DNA from: Pacificibacter maritimus
GTDB lineage: Bacteria; Pseudomonadota; Alphaproteobacteria; Rhodobacterales; Rhodobacteraceae
DNA length: 64,000 nt
Assembly: GCF_003814915.1 (NCBI RefSeq)
Contig: NZ_RKQK01000002.1
Location: forward strand, 125,184 to 189,183
Direction: 5' to 3'
Shown: positions 19,087 to 28,712 of the stretch, piece after piece
Layout: each line of letters starts with the position of its first letter
Numbering within the stretch: position 1 is the first letter of the stretch
The notes under the pieces: model-generated
What the model was told of the DNA's origin: nothing
Databases searched by the model: none
Seen by the model: only the letters and a program-made list of their open reading frames with translations
Program-made: the position numbers and the translations under genes

Positions 19087-19929
19087 CTATTGGCAGCCCA
19101 ACGACTGACGCGCAGCCTGTGCTTCGGAGGCTTCTGGGGCCCCAGCAAAACGGTTGCCAACTTCACTCAGCATAACACACCCTTTGTCGATGTGACCCAA
19201 TGAAGCCATAGAACTACCAAGGCGCAGCAAAGCTGCGGGGGCGCGCTGGCCTTCTTGCGACACATTGAAGCTATCCAAATATGATTTAGCAGCCTCTGAG
19301 GTTTGACCCAATTGGCTAAGTGCTTCGCCGCGCATGAAATGTGCTTCCGCTGTCAAAAAGCCGCCTGTGTAATTTTGCGCAAATGTGCCAAATAAATCAG
19401 CCGCTTGTTGATAAGTACCCGCGTCGTAGGCTGCCTTGGCAGCATCAAAATCGGATTGTTCGGCTTCGGCCAATTGGCCGCCACCTTCCATCGGGGCTTG
19501 CGAGCCAGGGCCAACAGCAATGACATCAGTTGCGCCATTTTCAGGCGCCCCACCGATAGGTTCAAGCACTGGAAGATTGGCGATATCACAGCCTGCTTCC
19601 AGATCACATAGGCGGAAATTAATATCATCCAATTGGCGCGTGCCGTCATCGACAATACGCCCGATACGGAATTCTAGCTGTTCCAATTTGGAAATCAGCT
19701 TGGTCAAGCTGGCTTCCATCGTGTCGACACGTTCCAATGTAGACGCCCCCGCGAATGCGGTATTTGGCGCACCGGTGGTGGAAAGTTCACGTTTCAGTTT
19801 GACAATTTCCACCGACAAAATAGCCGCCTCTTGACGGATATCTGCCAATGTCTGCGCGTCTTGTGCTTGTGCCGCTTGGCCAAAAGCCAAACCTAAAGCC
19901 ACAACACTCGTCATCAAAATACGTTTCAT
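19087..19929 (-). CDS. cpoB: Cell division coordinator CpoB (YbgF)
   Basis: This 280-residue periplasmic protein has a cleavable signal peptide ending in AQAQ near residue 22, a coiled-coil trimerisation region (about 27-100) and C-terminal tetratricopeptide repeats (about 155-275). It links peptidoglycan synthesis with Tol-Pal during division. The ATG at 19929 follows aagggtggtgg; an in-frame upstream start at 20019 would overlap pal and spoil the signal peptide. Four cysteines are present, two of them in LCDLEAGCD, which could form a disulphide. Confidence 0.92.
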   Translation of the reverse strand: MKRILMTSVVALGLAFGQAAQAQDAQTLADIRQEAAILSVEIVKLKRELSTTGAPNTAFAGASTLERVDTMEASLTKLISKLEQLEFRIGRIVDDGTRQLDDINFRLCDLEAGCDIANLPVLEPIGGAPENGATDVIAVGPGSQAPMEGGGQLAEAEQSDFDAAKAAYDAGTYQQAADLFGTFAQNYTGGFLTAEAHFMRGEALSQLGQTSEAAKSYLDSFNVSQEGQRAPAALLRLGSSMASLGHIDKGCVMLSEVGNRFAGAPEASEAQAARQSLGCQ

Positions 19930-19958
19930 TCCACCACCCTTTACCATGATATCAAACC

Positions 19959-20513
19959 TTAGCTTACGCCTGCGCCAGCCGCCAACACTGTCACTGCGCG
20001 ACGGTTTTGGGCGTAACATGCTTCGCTTGAACAGACTTCAATCGGGCGTTCTTTGCCGTATGTGATTGGTTTCAAACGTGATGGGTTGATCCCTTGGGAA
20101 ATCAGGTAATCTTGCACCGCGGCGGCACGGCGGCTGCCAAGCGCAAGGTTGTATTCCCGTGTGCCTTGTTCATCGGCGTGGCCTTCGATGATCGCTGTGT
20201 AGCCTGGATTGGCCAAAAGCCACTGGGCTTGTTGCGCCAAAACAGCACGACCGTTATCGTTCAATGTTGATTGGTCAACCAAGAACAACACGCGGTCGCC
20301 AATGGTTTGGTTAAAGTAGGCTACAGATGTCGGATCGTTGGCTGAACCTGCGATAATCCCGCCATTTGCCCCTGCGCCTGCGCCCATCGCGCCTGCATCT
20401 GATCCACCAAAGCGATCAGGGTTGGTGCAGGCTGTCAAAGCCAATGCAGATACCAAAATGAGGGCTTTGACGCCGTTTGCGCTACGCCGTTTTGTCGAAT
20501 GTGTTTGTGTCAT
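19959..20513 (-). CDS. pal: Peptidoglycan-associated lipoprotein Pal
   Basis: This 184-residue outer-membrane lipoprotein has a lipobox ending LTAC near residue 29. The OmpA-like domain covers about 70-178, with GHADEQGTREYNLALGSRRA holding the diaminopimelate-binding residues. It is the outer-membrane end of the Tol-Pal system and is followed by cpoB. A clear ggaga ribosome site precedes the ATG. A TATACT box upstream suggests an extra promoter of its own. Confidence 0.96.
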   Translation of the reverse strand: MTQTHSTKRRSANGVKALILVSALALTACTNPDRFGGSDAGAMGAGAGANGGIIAGSANDPTSVAYFNQTIGDRVLFLVDQSTLNDNGRAVLAQQAQWLLANPGYTAIIEGHADEQGTREYNLALGSRRAAAVQDYLISQGINPSRLKPITYGKERPIEVCSSEACYAQNRRAVTVLAAGAGVS

Positions 20514-20554
20514 ATGTCTCTCCTGTGCGGAAAATCTAGCTGCTCGTTTTTCTT

Positions 20555-20560
20555 AGTATA
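20555..20560 (-). promoter_or_regulatory. Candidate -10 box upstream of pal
   Basis: On the minus strand this reads TATACT, 42 bases before the pal ATG, in an 84-bp gap after tolB. I see no convincing -35 box, so this is only a candidate. It would let pal-cpoB be made apart from tolQRAB. Confidence 0.35.
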
Positions 20561-20597
20561 GCATCCAAGACCCAGATTGGGGAATGCTGCAAGTATT

Positions 20598-21950
20598 CTA
20601 TTTCAACAAAGGCGACCATGCGGGATCAGAAGCGCCTGAATTGGTTGGCAGACGGCGCAGGTTGCGCCCTGAAATATCAACCGAATAAAGCGCGGACTCG
20701 CCTGATGCGCCTTGAGTTTCACGTGTGAACATCACAACACGGCCATTGGGGGCCCATGTGGGGCCTTCATCCAAAAACGATGCCGTCAGCAAGCGTTCCT
20801 CGGACCCATCGGTGCGCATCACGCCGATATGGAAACGCCCATTGGCCTGTTTGGTAAAGGCAATCAAATCACCACGCGGCGACCAAACGGGCGTGCCATA
20901 ACGCCCATCGCCAAAGGAAATCCTCTGCGCATCACCGCCAGACGCGGACATCATATAAAGCTGTTGCGTTCCAGAACGGTCACTTTCAAAAACAATCTTG
21001 GACCCATCAGGCGAAAATGAAGGGGCCGTTTCAATCGCGGGCGTATTGGTCAAGCGTGCCACCTGCCCAGATGCAATATCCATACGGTAGAGATCAGTGT
21101 TGGCCCCTGTCGACACTGAATAGACAACTGAGTTGCCGTCAGGCGAAAAGCGCGGTGCGAAAGACATGCTTTCGGTCGGCACTGGCAATTGGCGGCGCGT
21201 CACTGTGCCCACATCCAACATCATAATTTGCGGGAAACCACTTTCGTAAGAGGTGTACAAAACCCGATCACCTGTGGGTGAAAACCGTGGTGCCAAAACG
21301 ATTGAGGCATCATCTGTCAGGTACTGAAGATTTGCACCATCATAATCCATTACAGCCAAACGCTTTTTGCGCGCCTGTTTTGAGCCTGATTCAGAAACGA
21401 ACACAACGCGACTGTCGAAATAAGCGCCCTCGCCCGTGATGCGGCTGTAAACAACATCCGCCACTTTATGCGCGATGCGGCGCCAGCTTGAAGTCGATCC
21501 ACCGAGCTGCAACCCTTCGCCCAATGGACCGTCTGAGAACACATCAAACACACGGAACTTTACGGACAGATTGCCAGCTGCATCAACGCTGACAGCCCCT
21601 GTCACCAAACCTTGCACATTGATGGCTTTCCAGTCGGCGTATTGCACGGGGCTGTCAAAGGAGGTCACGTTTGAAATATACGCACTTTCAGGGACTTCAC
21701 GAAACAGACCAGTGCCCACCAGATCGGCGGCGATCACATCTGATATTTGCTTAGCAAATTCAGCAGCCTGCGCAGACTGCGCGATAAAATCAGGCACAGC
21801 AACAGGCAAGGGTTCGATCACACCTTGGGTGATGTCGATCCGCAAGGGCCCTGTATCTTGCGCGGCGGCACTTGTAAAAGCACCTAACGACAAAAGCCCC
21901 ACCAAGAACGTGGCAGCACAGGTTTTGGCTAATCCAGAGAAACGTGTCAT
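20598..21950 (-). CDS. tolB: Tol-Pal system protein TolB
   Basis: This 450-residue periplasmic protein has a signal peptide ending in SAAAQ near residue 31, an N-terminal domain that contacts TolA (about 33-170) and a C-terminal six-bladed propeller with repeated SPDGxxIxF-type motifs. It binds Pal and is released by TolA. The ATG at 21950 overlaps the tolA stop (ATGA), so the two are translationally coupled. A longer in-frame start at 21998 lies inside tolA and is unlikely. Confidence 0.96.
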   Translation of the reverse strand: MTRFSGLAKTCAATFLVGLLSLGAFTSAAAQDTGPLRIDITQGVIEPLPVAVPDFIAQSAQAAEFAKQISDVIAADLVGTGLFREVPESAYISNVTSFDSPVQYADWKAINVQGLVTGAVSVDAAGNLSVKFRVFDVFSDGPLGEGLQLGGSTSSWRRIAHKVADVVYSRITGEGAYFDSRVVFVSESGSKQARKKRLAVMDYDGANLQYLTDDASIVLAPRFSPTGDRVLYTSYESGFPQIMMLDVGTVTRRQLPVPTESMSFAPRFSPDGNSVVYSVSTGANTDLYRMDIASGQVARLTNTPAIETAPSFSPDGSKIVFESDRSGTQQLYMMSASGGDAQRISFGDGRYGTPVWSPRGDLIAFTKQANGRFHIGVMRTDGSEERLLTASFLDEGPTWAPNGRVVMFTRETQGASGESALYSVDISGRNLRRLPTNSGASDPAWSPLLK

Positions 21951-23068
21951 TTGAACCTCATTTGTTCGGGATCGAATGTCATCTCGATCGAGCTCCACTG
22001 ATCAAATTTGTCAGCAGGAAGCGGGAAGCCGCGTTTGCCGCAGATGATAATCGCACGGCGCGCGGTTTGAAAAGCTTGTTCTGCGGCGGCTGAAGACCCG
22101 CCAGAAGAACTTAGAAGTTTAAGAGACCCCGCTTGCGGCGTCCCGTCAGGGTTCATCGACAGGCCAACAGTCACAGTCGTGCGCTGCGCTTCGGTCGACA
22201 TTGATCCTGTGTTCCAACATTGTGACACAGCCACACGCAAAGCATCTTTTTCGCCAGCACTTAAGGGCGGACCAGCAGGGCGTGATGGCGCAGCAGGCGT
22301 GCCTGATACTGATTCCGCCGCCAATGCCGCAGCGGCATCTGCGGCTGCCTTGGCGGCCGCATCCGCATTTCTTTGCGCTTGATCGTCGGCCTGTTGCGCG
22401 GCGTCTTCTTGTGCTTTTTGCTCGGCCACTTGACGCGCGGCTGCAGCTGGGCGTGACTTTGGCCGTGGCGATTGCGTCATTCCTGATGGGGTTTCCGCTT
22501 CGGTCACGATTTCGGTCACAGCCTCTTGCGGTGCTGCGGCGGGTTCCTCAGGCACAGGTTCGGCTGCAGGGGCTGCATCAGGTGATGTTTCTGGCACCAC
22601 TTGATCTGCGATCTCAGGTGTTTTTTCAGGGTTCACCACAGCTTCAGGGGCGATGCGCGGCACGGGGCGCGGTGTCGGGCGCTGCCCTGCGATGTCAGGC
22701 AGTCCTGCGCCTGGATCTTCGAGCGAAATTTCGGGATCAGGGCTGGGCGCTAGATTGGGCGCTGGTGTAACGTCAACCTCGGGAGCAGGCTCGGCTGGCG
22801 CAGGTGGTGCCGCGGCAGGTTCGCTCGGCGCAGGCGGTGTAGGTTCTGGCGTGGATACTTCAGGGGCTGTCACTTCTGGGGCCTCATTGGGCACCTCAGG
22901 TGAGGTTTCAACGCGGCTCAGTGAGGCGAAATCAGATTCTGATATCAACGAGACTTCTTGCGTGTGCACAGGTTCGCTGTCTTTGGGAGACAAGAAAAAC
23001 CCGCCCAGCAAAACATAGGCAACCAAGCCCAGATGGGCCCCAGCCGAAATATATTGACCCGTATTCAC
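21947..23068 (-). CDS. tolA: Tol-Pal system protein TolA
   Basis: This 373-residue protein has one N-terminal membrane helix (about 8-26), a long Pro/Ala/Glu-rich region (about 55-200), an Ala/Gln-rich helical stretch (about 205-255) and a C-terminal TonB-like domain from about 270. It spans the periplasm and passes TolQR energy to TolB-Pal. The start is GTG at 23068 with gagg seven bases upstream. The low-complexity middle should be prone to length variation between strains. Confidence 0.93.
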   Translation of the reverse strand: MNTGQYISAGAHLGLVAYVLLGGFFLSPKDSEPVHTQEVSLISESDFASLSRVETSPEVPNEAPEVTAPEVSTPEPTPPAPSEPAAAPPAPAEPAPEVDVTPAPNLAPSPDPEISLEDPGAGLPDIAGQRPTPRPVPRIAPEAVVNPEKTPEIADQVVPETSPDAAPAAEPVPEEPAAAPQEAVTEIVTEAETPSGMTQSPRPKSRPAAAARQVAEQKAQEDAAQQADDQAQRNADAAAKAAADAAAALAAESVSGTPAAPSRPAGPPLSAGEKDALRVAVSQCWNTGSMSTEAQRTTVTVGLSMNPDGTPQAGSLKLLSSSGGSSAAAEQAFQTARRAIIICGKRGFPLPADKFDQWSSIEMTFDPEQMRFK

Positions 23069-23078
23069 GCGTTGCGCC

Positions 23079-23564
23079 TCAGTTATCCGTGCTAACGCTA
23101 GAGCCGTCCAAACGTGGACCGCCCTGCTCTGTCACAAGGCCGATATTGCGAAAACCGCCCGCATTCAAAGCGCCCATGACTTGCACAACGCGTTCATAAG
23201 GGATCGATCCGTCTGCGCGCAAAAACACTTTGTCATCGTCGCGTTCAGCTGCGATGGCTTGCAGCTTTGTGACCAGATTGTCTTGGTCTTCTTCATTTTC
23301 CATCAGCAAGACACGGCCATCTGCTGTCAGCGTGATTGACAACGGATCTTCGGATTCTTGGGGCAAAGCTGTGGCGGCTGTCTCAGGCAGCTCAACGGGG
23401 ACGCCAACGGTCATCATAGGGGCTGCGACCATAAAAATGATCAAAAGCACCAGCATCACATCAACAAAGGGCGTCACGTTGATTTCACTCATCGCGGCCG
23501 AATGACCGCGACGACGACCACGCCGTCCGCCGCCAGATTTGCCTTTAACGACACCTGCACCCAT
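23079..23564 (-). CDS. tolR: Tol-Pal system protein TolR
   Basis: This 161-residue ExbD/TolR-family protein has a basic, glycine-rich N-terminus (about 1-25), one membrane helix (about 32-50) whose Asp in PFVDVMLVLLIIFM is the proton-channel residue, and a periplasmic domain. It works with TolQ to energise TolA. It starts three bases after tolQ ends. Confidence 0.95.
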   Translation of the reverse strand: MGAGVVKGKSGGGRRGRRRGHSAAMSEINVTPFVDVMLVLLIIFMVAAPMMTVGVPVELPETAATALPQESEDPLSITLTADGRVLLMENEEDQDNLVTKLQAIAAERDDDKVFLRADGSIPYERVVQVMGALNAGGFRNIGLVTEQGGPRLDGSSVSTDN

Positions 23565-23567
23565 GGC

Positions 23568-24263
23568 TCAAGCGTCCAATTCGCGCGACAAGATCGTAGA
23601 GAACTCATCAGCAAAGGCTTCGTATCCGCCTAGAATCTGATCACTGTCTGACGATAGTTTATTGTAGAACACAACCGCGGGGATCGCCGCCAAGAGGCCC
23701 AAAGCCGTGGCGAGCAACGCTTCGGCAATACCTGGAGCAACAACGGCCAAGTTGGTGGATTGCGCCAAGGCGATATCTTCGAATGCTGTTTTAATACCCC
23801 AGACAGTCCCGAACAGGCCGATGAAAGGTCCAGTGGACCCCACGGTAGCGAGCCAAGACAACTGGCTGTTCATGTGTTCTGCTTCTTTTGAAATAGCCAC
23901 ATCCATAGACCGATCAATTCGTGCACCAGCGCCAGCGATCAAGCCGCCATCGGCGCGGTGTGATCTACGCCATTCGGTCATACCCGCCACGAACACACGT
24001 TCGGGGGCACTCGCAGGCGCACCTGCGATTTTATCAAACAATTCATCCAAAGGCTCACCAGACCAAAAAGCCTGATCAAACACAGCGGCACTGGCGCGCG
24101 CTTTACGGTAAGCAATATGTTTTTGTATGATGATGGACCACGACCAAAAGGACGCGAAGATCAGCATCAGCATAACGATTTTAACGGTGAAGGTCGCCTT
24201 CATAAAAAGCGCCAAAAAGGAGAAATCAATCTCCTGCGCCATCGCAAGGGTTGTTTGTTCCAT
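23568..24263 (-). CDS. tolQ: Tol-Pal system protein TolQ
   Basis: This 231-residue MotA/TolQ/ExbB-family proton-channel subunit has three membrane helices, near residues 18-40, 132-155 and 170-195. The pattern GLFGTVWGIKTAFEDIA is typical. It heads the tolQRAB run. The 148 bases upstream, before ybgC, hold a short hairpin and may carry a promoter. Confidence 0.95.
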   Translation of the reverse strand: MEQTTLAMAQEIDFSFLALFMKATFTVKIVMLMLIFASFWSWSIIIQKHIAYRKARASAAVFDQAFWSGEPLDELFDKIAGAPASAPERVFVAGMTEWRRSHRADGGLIAGAGARIDRSMDVAISKEAEHMNSQLSWLATVGSTGPFIGLFGTVWGIKTAFEDIALAQSTNLAVVAPGIAEALLATALGLLAAIPAVVFYNKLSSDSDQILGGYEAFADEFSTILSRELDA

Positions 24264-24360
24264 AGCCTGCTCTTTTCGCCTGTGTCGCTGTCTCGCGACT
24301 TGTTGTTATCTCATGATTTACCTCATGAGCAGGGGGCACGCCAACACTTACATGTGATAG

Positions 24361-24377
24361 CCCCGTGATTTACGGGG
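24361..24377 (-). other. Short hairpin upstream of tolQ
   Basis: A perfect 6-bp GC-rich stem (CCCCGT with ACGGGG) has a five-base loop in the ybgC-tolQ gap. No T-run follows on the minus strand. It could be an attenuating or stabilising element; I cannot tell. Confidence 0.35.
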
Positions 24378-24411
24378 TAAATCGACCAAATTACGGCTGT
24401 TTACCGCGTTT

Positions 24412-24801
24412 TCAGTGCAGTTTTCGGCGAATAATTGCTGGTAGGCGTGTCGGTTGCCCCGTGTCAGAGAGTGCCACAAGCGTGACCTGCGATTGAAACA
24501 CCACTTCACCACCGCGTTTGACGACCTGATTCAACACGATACGCACGCCCGTCATGGCTTCGACATCGGTTTCGACGGTCAATTCGTCGTCAAATTTCGC
24601 GGGTGCCAGATAGTCAGCTTCGATGCGGCGCACAGCAAACACGATGCCTTCATCGGCCTTCAGCGCCACCTGATCTATCCCCGCAGCACGCACCCATTCC
24701 GTACGCGCACGTTCAATGAATTTTAGGTAGTTGGCATAGTAAACGATGCCCGCAAGATCGGTGTCTTCGTAGTAAACATGAACAGGAAACGTGTGAGACA
24801 T
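24412..24801 (-). CDS. ybgC: Tol-Pal-associated acyl-CoA thioesterase YbgC
   Basis: This 129-residue hotdog-fold thioesterase has the family signature VYYEDTDLAGIVYYANYLKF near the start, including the catalytic Asp. YbgC hydrolyses acyl-CoA and is associated with phospholipid metabolism next to Tol-Pal. A ggag ribosome site precedes the ATG. It lies just upstream of tolQ, the standard place. Confidence 0.95.
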   Translation of the reverse strand: MSHTFPVHVYYEDTDLAGIVYYANYLKFIERARTEWVRAAGIDQVALKADEGIVFAVRRIEADYLAPAKFDDELTVETDVEAMTGVRIVLNQVVKRGGEVVFQSQVTLVALSDTGQPTRLPAIIRRKLH

Positions 24802-24865
24802 GCATGGGCTCCGATAGTATCAATTTTGATCAAGCTATGGGGCAAAGATCACAAGCGCAAGACAG

Positions 24866-25507
24866 TTAGCCTGCAATCAAACGCGCATAAAGCCGCAGCG
24901 CATGGGATGTATCGCGCGCAGAACTCGGCAGCACCCGATCATATGACGCACGCAGAACATTCGCCACATCAGGGCGGATCACGGCACCGCTTTCGGTTTG
25001 TGCCAGCGGGCTGTCTTGGGTGAACACCGTGTCAGACCACAACAACAAAGCCTGCGTTGCCTGCGATAGCGCGATGACATCCGCAGGCACCTCGTCCATT
25101 GCGCCGCCCATCCGCACGAATGTGAAACAGGCCTTGATTGCGCCATCATCATCGAAACGAAATGCGCGATATTGATGCGCATTGCGGTCGATCAAGGTGG
25201 CCACGCGGCTTTCCAGATCGGGGATCATATCGCCCATATTGGGCACATCCAACAGCTCTTTCCAATCCGAGAAAAAGAACATCATCAGGTTGGACCCCAG
25301 CTCAGGATCAGTCTCGGAAATCTCGGCACCAGCAATAACAACGGCGGTTTCTATCGCGCCCTTGATGACCGACATTGACGCGTCTGTGACCCCAAAAACC
25401 ACCGGCGCAATCGGCCGCCCCCAGCGCGCAAACACGTAATCGCCACTCGCGCGGGTAAAATAAGCTTCAACAGCTTCGGGGGTGTAATCTATGGTGTCTT
25501 CGGTCAT
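24866..25507 (-). CDS. Unknown 213-residue protein
   Basis: I do not recognise this family. The protein is acidic, has no signal peptide or strong membrane helix and no obvious catalytic motif; FFFSDWKELLDVPNM near the middle may be a conserved core. The ATG at 25507 has ggag upstream, better than an in-frame ATG at 25543. It lies 64 bases upstream of ybgC on the same strand, so it could be cotranscribed with tol genes. It lies next to the ArsR-SRPBCC-VOC cassette but may be native to the region. Confidence 0.75.
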   Translation of the reverse strand: MTEDTIDYTPEAVEAYFTRASGDYVFARWGRPIAPVVFGVTDASMSVIKGAIETAVVIAGAEISETDPELGSNLMMFFFSDWKELLDVPNMGDMIPDLESRVATLIDRNAHQYRAFRFDDDGAIKACFTFVRMGGAMDEVPADVIALSQATQALLLWSDTVFTQDSPLAQTESGAVIRPDVANVLRASYDRVLPSSARDTSHALRLYARLIAG

Positions 25508-25726
25508 GGCATATCTCCAACGCGTTGTGCCTCTTTTTGTCAAAACCGTGCAAGATGTCCAGCCCTCGGTCGCAAGGCAACCTTTGGAACCTTATGGCCG
25601 CCGCGCCTGATTTGATATGGATGACCGCTGTGCGGACGTTGCTGCCGTTTGCCGCATTCGCGCCAAAGTCTGCTTACAGCAGAGTCTTTTAGGCGAAAGC
25701 GACCCGCCTTGGTGGACATGCTGGAG

Positions 25727-26209
25727 CTACTTGTCCCGTAAAGCTTCTTCGATTTTGGCCACGTCAATCTTGCCCATCTGCATCATCGCCTCAAACGCAC
25801 GTTGCGCCGGATCCCCGCCGGCGGCTAAAGCAGCGATCAACACACGCGGCGTAATTTGCCAAGAAACTCCCCATTTGTCCTTGCACCAGCCGCAGGCACT
25901 TGCTTGCCCGTCGTTGTCGACGATTGCATTCCAGTAGCGGTCAGTTTCGGCCTGATCGTCCGTGGCTATCTGAAATGAAAACGCCTCATCCTGTTTGAAT
26001 GCTGGCCCGCCGTTCAGGCCGATACAGGGCACTCCCGCGACGGTGAACTGAACGGTCAAAACGTCACCAGCCTTGCCCGAAGGATAGTCGGTAGGCGCGA
26101 AATTCACCGCCGTGACTTCGCTGTCAGGAAAAACAGTGGCGTAAAACCTTGCGGCAGCCTCTGCGTCTTTGTCATACCAGATGCAGATGGTGTTTTTGGC
26201 GGTCGTCAT
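25727..26209 (-). CDS. VOC-superfamily protein, PhnB-like
   Basis: This 160-residue protein has a vicinal-oxygen-chelate fold of the PhnB / 3-demethylubiquinone-methyltransferase-like type, with IWYDKDAEAAARFYA near the start and WGVSWQITP near 120. Members often lack a known reaction, so no substrate is assigned. The start ATG overlaps the stop of the upstream VOC gene (ATGA). It is the last gene of the ArsR-SRPBCC-VOC-VOC run. Confidence 0.88.
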   Translation of the reverse strand: MTTAKNTICIWYDKDAEAAARFYATVFPDSEVTAVNFAPTDYPSGKAGDVLTVQFTVAGVPCIGLNGGPAFKQDEAFSFQIATDDQAETDRYWNAIVDNDGQASACGWCKDKWGVSWQITPRVLIAALAAGGDPAQRAFEAMMQMGKIDVAKIEEALRDK

Positions 26210-26625
26210 GATATTGCTTCCTGTTCGCCAACCGCAGCCATATCCATCCACATGCATTCCCATACATGCCCATCCGGATCGGCAAAGCTGCGGCTATACA
26301 TCCATCCGTAATCCTGTTTGGCGTTGACATCTGGTGCGCCATCAAATGCTGCTGCTGCGTCCACTACTGTATCAACGGCAGCTATATCATCGAAAGAAAT
26401 CGCTAAAAGCACTTCGCTTGACGTTGCAGGCGGTATTGGGCGCTTGGAGAACGTGCGCCATTTGTCATGGGTCAGCAACATTACAAAGATTGCCTCGCTC
26501 CAAACCATACAAGCCGCTGTATCATCGGTAAATTGCGGATTATTCTCAAACCCGATAGCTTGATAGAATGCCATCGCCTTTGGCAAATCGGTTACCGGCA
26601 GATTTACGAAAATCATCTTTGGCAT
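26206..26625 (-). CDS. VOC-superfamily protein, glyoxalase-like
   Basis: This 139-residue VOC protein begins with MIFVNLPVTDLPKAMAFY, the usual first beta-alpha unit, and ends with the SFADPDGHVWE signature of metal-binding glyoxalase-like domains. It could be a lyase, dioxygenase or resistance protein; nothing specifies which. A strong aaagga site precedes the ATG. It is coupled to the following VOC gene and lies 95 bases after the SRPBCC gene. Confidence 0.88.
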   Translation of the reverse strand: MPKMIFVNLPVTDLPKAMAFYQAIGFENNPQFTDDTAACMVWSEAIFVMLLTHDKWRTFSKRPIPPATSSEVLLAISFDDIAAVDTVVDAAAAFDGAPDVNAKQDYGWMYSRSFADPDGHVWECMWMDMAAVGEQEAIS

Positions 26626-26720
26626 TGTAGCGTCCTTTCCGTGCAGCCGAATACGGAGCTGCTGTTAAAGTACCTCGGTTTAGCGACCAAAGCGGTCTTA
26701 GATGCGATGTCCGCTGTCGG

Positions 26721-27188
26721 TCACTTGAGTGACTGAGCGTAATCCTCTAGCTGCGTCGCGACAGTGCCCCAGCCGTCATAAAACCCCATATCTTCATGGG
26801 TCTGACGGGCTTCAGGCGAGCGGTGACGGGCGGTCGCGGTGTAGATGGTGCCGCCCTTGCCATCGTTTGCAAATTCGACAATCGCGGTCATGAACGGATC
26901 AGCAGCGGGCTTCCAGCCCTCGCTGTAGGTGTCGGTGAAGACAAGTCGCTCACCGTCCACGACTTCGAGGTAAACGCCGTTGTTTTCCATGACGTTGCCC
27001 GCGACATTCATCGTTGTGTTGAATTTGCCGCCAACACGCAGGTCGATTTCGCAAGCGTCTATTCCATGCGGTTTTGGCACAAAGAAGTGTTTGATGTGTT
27101 CTGGCGTTGTCCAGCATTCCCAAAGCAGCGAACGTGGCGCGTTCAGTGTGCGGGTAAAGGTCAGATCGGTCTTCGGGTCGAGTTTCAT
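26721..27188 (-). CDS. SRPBCC/AHSA1-family protein
   Basis: This 155-residue protein has the START-like SRPBCC fold of the AHSA1 group, with FTRTLNAPRSLLWECWTTPE near the start and a C-terminal helix holding GFYDGWGTVATQLEDY. These proteins bind hydrophobic ligands, and many are encoded beside an ArsR regulator, as here. The start overlaps the arsR-type stop (ATGA). No ligand can be named from sequence. Confidence 0.9.
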   Translation of the reverse strand: MKLDPKTDLTFTRTLNAPRSLLWECWTTPEHIKHFFVPKPHGIDACEIDLRVGGKFNTTMNVAGNVMENNGVYLEVVDGERLVFTDTYSEGWKPAADPFMTAIVEFANDGKGGTIYTATARHRSPEARQTHEDMGFYDGWGTVATQLEDYAQSLK

Positions 27189-27526
27189 TTGTTGCGCTCC
27201 TGCATGAGGTTCTTAATGTAATCGTCAAAGCGGTCGAGCCGTCCTTCCCAAGTCGTGCTTTGCTCGCTTAGCCAATCTTTGGCTGGTGTGAACGCATCGG
27301 GAGACAACTCGCATATCCGCGTCCGCCCTTCCTTCTTCGACGTGATGAGGTTTGCCGCTTCAAGTTTCTTCAGGTGCTCCATGAAGGACGGCAGCGCCAT
27401 GTCGTGCGGCTCGGCCAACTCGCTCACGGACGCTTCACCACGCGCAAGGCGTTGCAGGATCATGCGTCGGGTCGGATCACCAAGCGCAGAGAAACAAAGA
27501 TCAAGGTGCGATTCATACTTAGACAT
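27185..27526 (-). CDS. ArsR-family transcriptional regulator
   Basis: This 113-residue winged-helix protein has the ArsR fold: LGDPTRRMILQRLARGEASV at about 13-32, a recognition helix around MALPSFMEHLKKLEAA and a beta wing (KKEGRTRICELS). No CxC metal site is seen, so it probably does not sense arsenite. It heads the SRPBCC-VOC-VOC operon and probably represses it. The ATG at 27526 follows aggga; a start five codons upstream is possible. Confidence 0.92.
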   Translation of the reverse strand: MSKYESHLDLCFSALGDPTRRMILQRLARGEASVSELAEPHDMALPSFMEHLKKLEAANLITSKKEGRTRICELSPDAFTPAKDWLSEQSTTWEGRLDRFDDYIKNLMQERNK

Positions 27527-27665
27527 ATCCCTAAGTAACATTTCGGGAGTATGCGATCAAGACATTTAGGGAAAAGCCTAACTGATAGAGTAGCCGCCGC
27601 GCTTCACCACGCAGCGTCAGTCACTCTGGGCTCAGTGGCGCCGCTGGCTGCACTGGTCCCCGTCC

Positions 27666-28709
27666 CTACTTGCCAAACAGCTCCGTTTGATCTGGTTTCT
27701 TTGGCGGCGTCAGGCCTAGGTGCTGCCATGTTTTTTGCGTCAGCATCCGACCACGCGGTGTGCGTTGGATCAGGCCCTGCTGAAGGAGGTAAGGCTCGAT
27801 CACGTCTTCGATCGCGTCGCGGCTTTCGGACAAAGCGGCGGCGAGCGTTTCGACCCCAACAGGTCCGCCTTGGTAGTTTTCGGCGATCAGCATCAAGTAA
27901 CGTCTGTCGGCGCCATCAAGCCCCAGATGATCCACGCCCAAACGCGTCAGGGCATTGTCGGCAATGGCATGTGTGATACGACCGTCGCCCTCAACTACGG
28001 CAAAGTCCAGAACACGGCGCAGCAAGCGACCTGCGATGCGCGGTGTGCCACGCGCGCGTTTGGCGATTTCATGGGCACCCGCATCGTCAGCAGGCACACC
28101 CAACATACGCGCGCCGCGTGTGACGATCTCGTGCAGCTCATCTGTGGTGTAAAATTGCAGCCGCGTGGGAATGCCGAAACGATCCCGCAAAGGCGTGCTG
28201 AGCAGCCCCATACGCGTGGTCGCGCCCACCAGCGTGAAGGGTTGTAATTCGATGCGCACGGTGCGCGCGGCGGGGCCTTCGCCGATGACAAGATCCAGCT
28301 CGAAATCCTCCATCGCGGGATAGAGAACCTCTTCGACAACAGGGTTCATGCGGTGGATTTCGTCGATGAACAAGACATCGCGGGCTTCCAAATTGGTCAA
28401 GATCGCCGCCAAATCACCCGCACGGGCCAAAACTGGCCCTGAAGTCATTTTGAAATTGACGCCAAGCTCACGCGCCATGATCTGCGCCAGTGTGGTTTTG
28501 CCCAAACCCGGCGGGCCGTAGAACAGCACATGGTCCATGGTTTCTTCGCGTTTGCGCGCGGATTCGATAAAGATACGCAAGTTAGCGCGTGCTTCGTGTT
28601 GGCCGATAAATTCGTCCAGCACTTGCGGGCGCAAGGCACGATCCGCATCTTGGGGCTGGCGCTCCCCGCGCAGAGTATCGTCGGGCTCAATCGGATCAAA
28701 TTCGTCCAT
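27666..28709 (-). CDS. ruvB: Holliday junction helicase subunit RuvB
   Basis: This 347-residue AAA+ motor drives branch migration with RuvA. Walker A is GPPGLGKTT near residue 65, Walker B is LFIDEIHR, and the C-terminal winged helix carries RTPRGRMLT. It starts three bases after ruvA ends. Its downstream neighbour in relatives is often ybgC, but here five genes intervene. Confidence 0.97.
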   Translation of the reverse strand: MDEFDPIEPDDTLRGERQPQDADRALRPQVLDEFIGQHEARANLRIFIESARKREETMDHVLFYGPPGLGKTTLAQIMARELGVNFKMTSGPVLARAGDLAAILTNLEARDVLFIDEIHRMNPVVEEVLYPAMEDFELDLVIGEGPAARTVRIELQPFTLVGATTRMGLLSTPLRDRFGIPTRLQFYTTDELHEIVTRGARMLGVPADDAGAHEIAKRARGTPRIAGRLLRRVLDFAVVEGDGRITHAIADNALTRLGVDHLGLDGADRRYLMLIAENYQGGPVGVETLAAALSESRDAIEDVIEPYLLQQGLIQRTPRGRMLTQKTWQHLGLTPPKKPDQTELFGK

Positions 28710-28712
28710 CTA

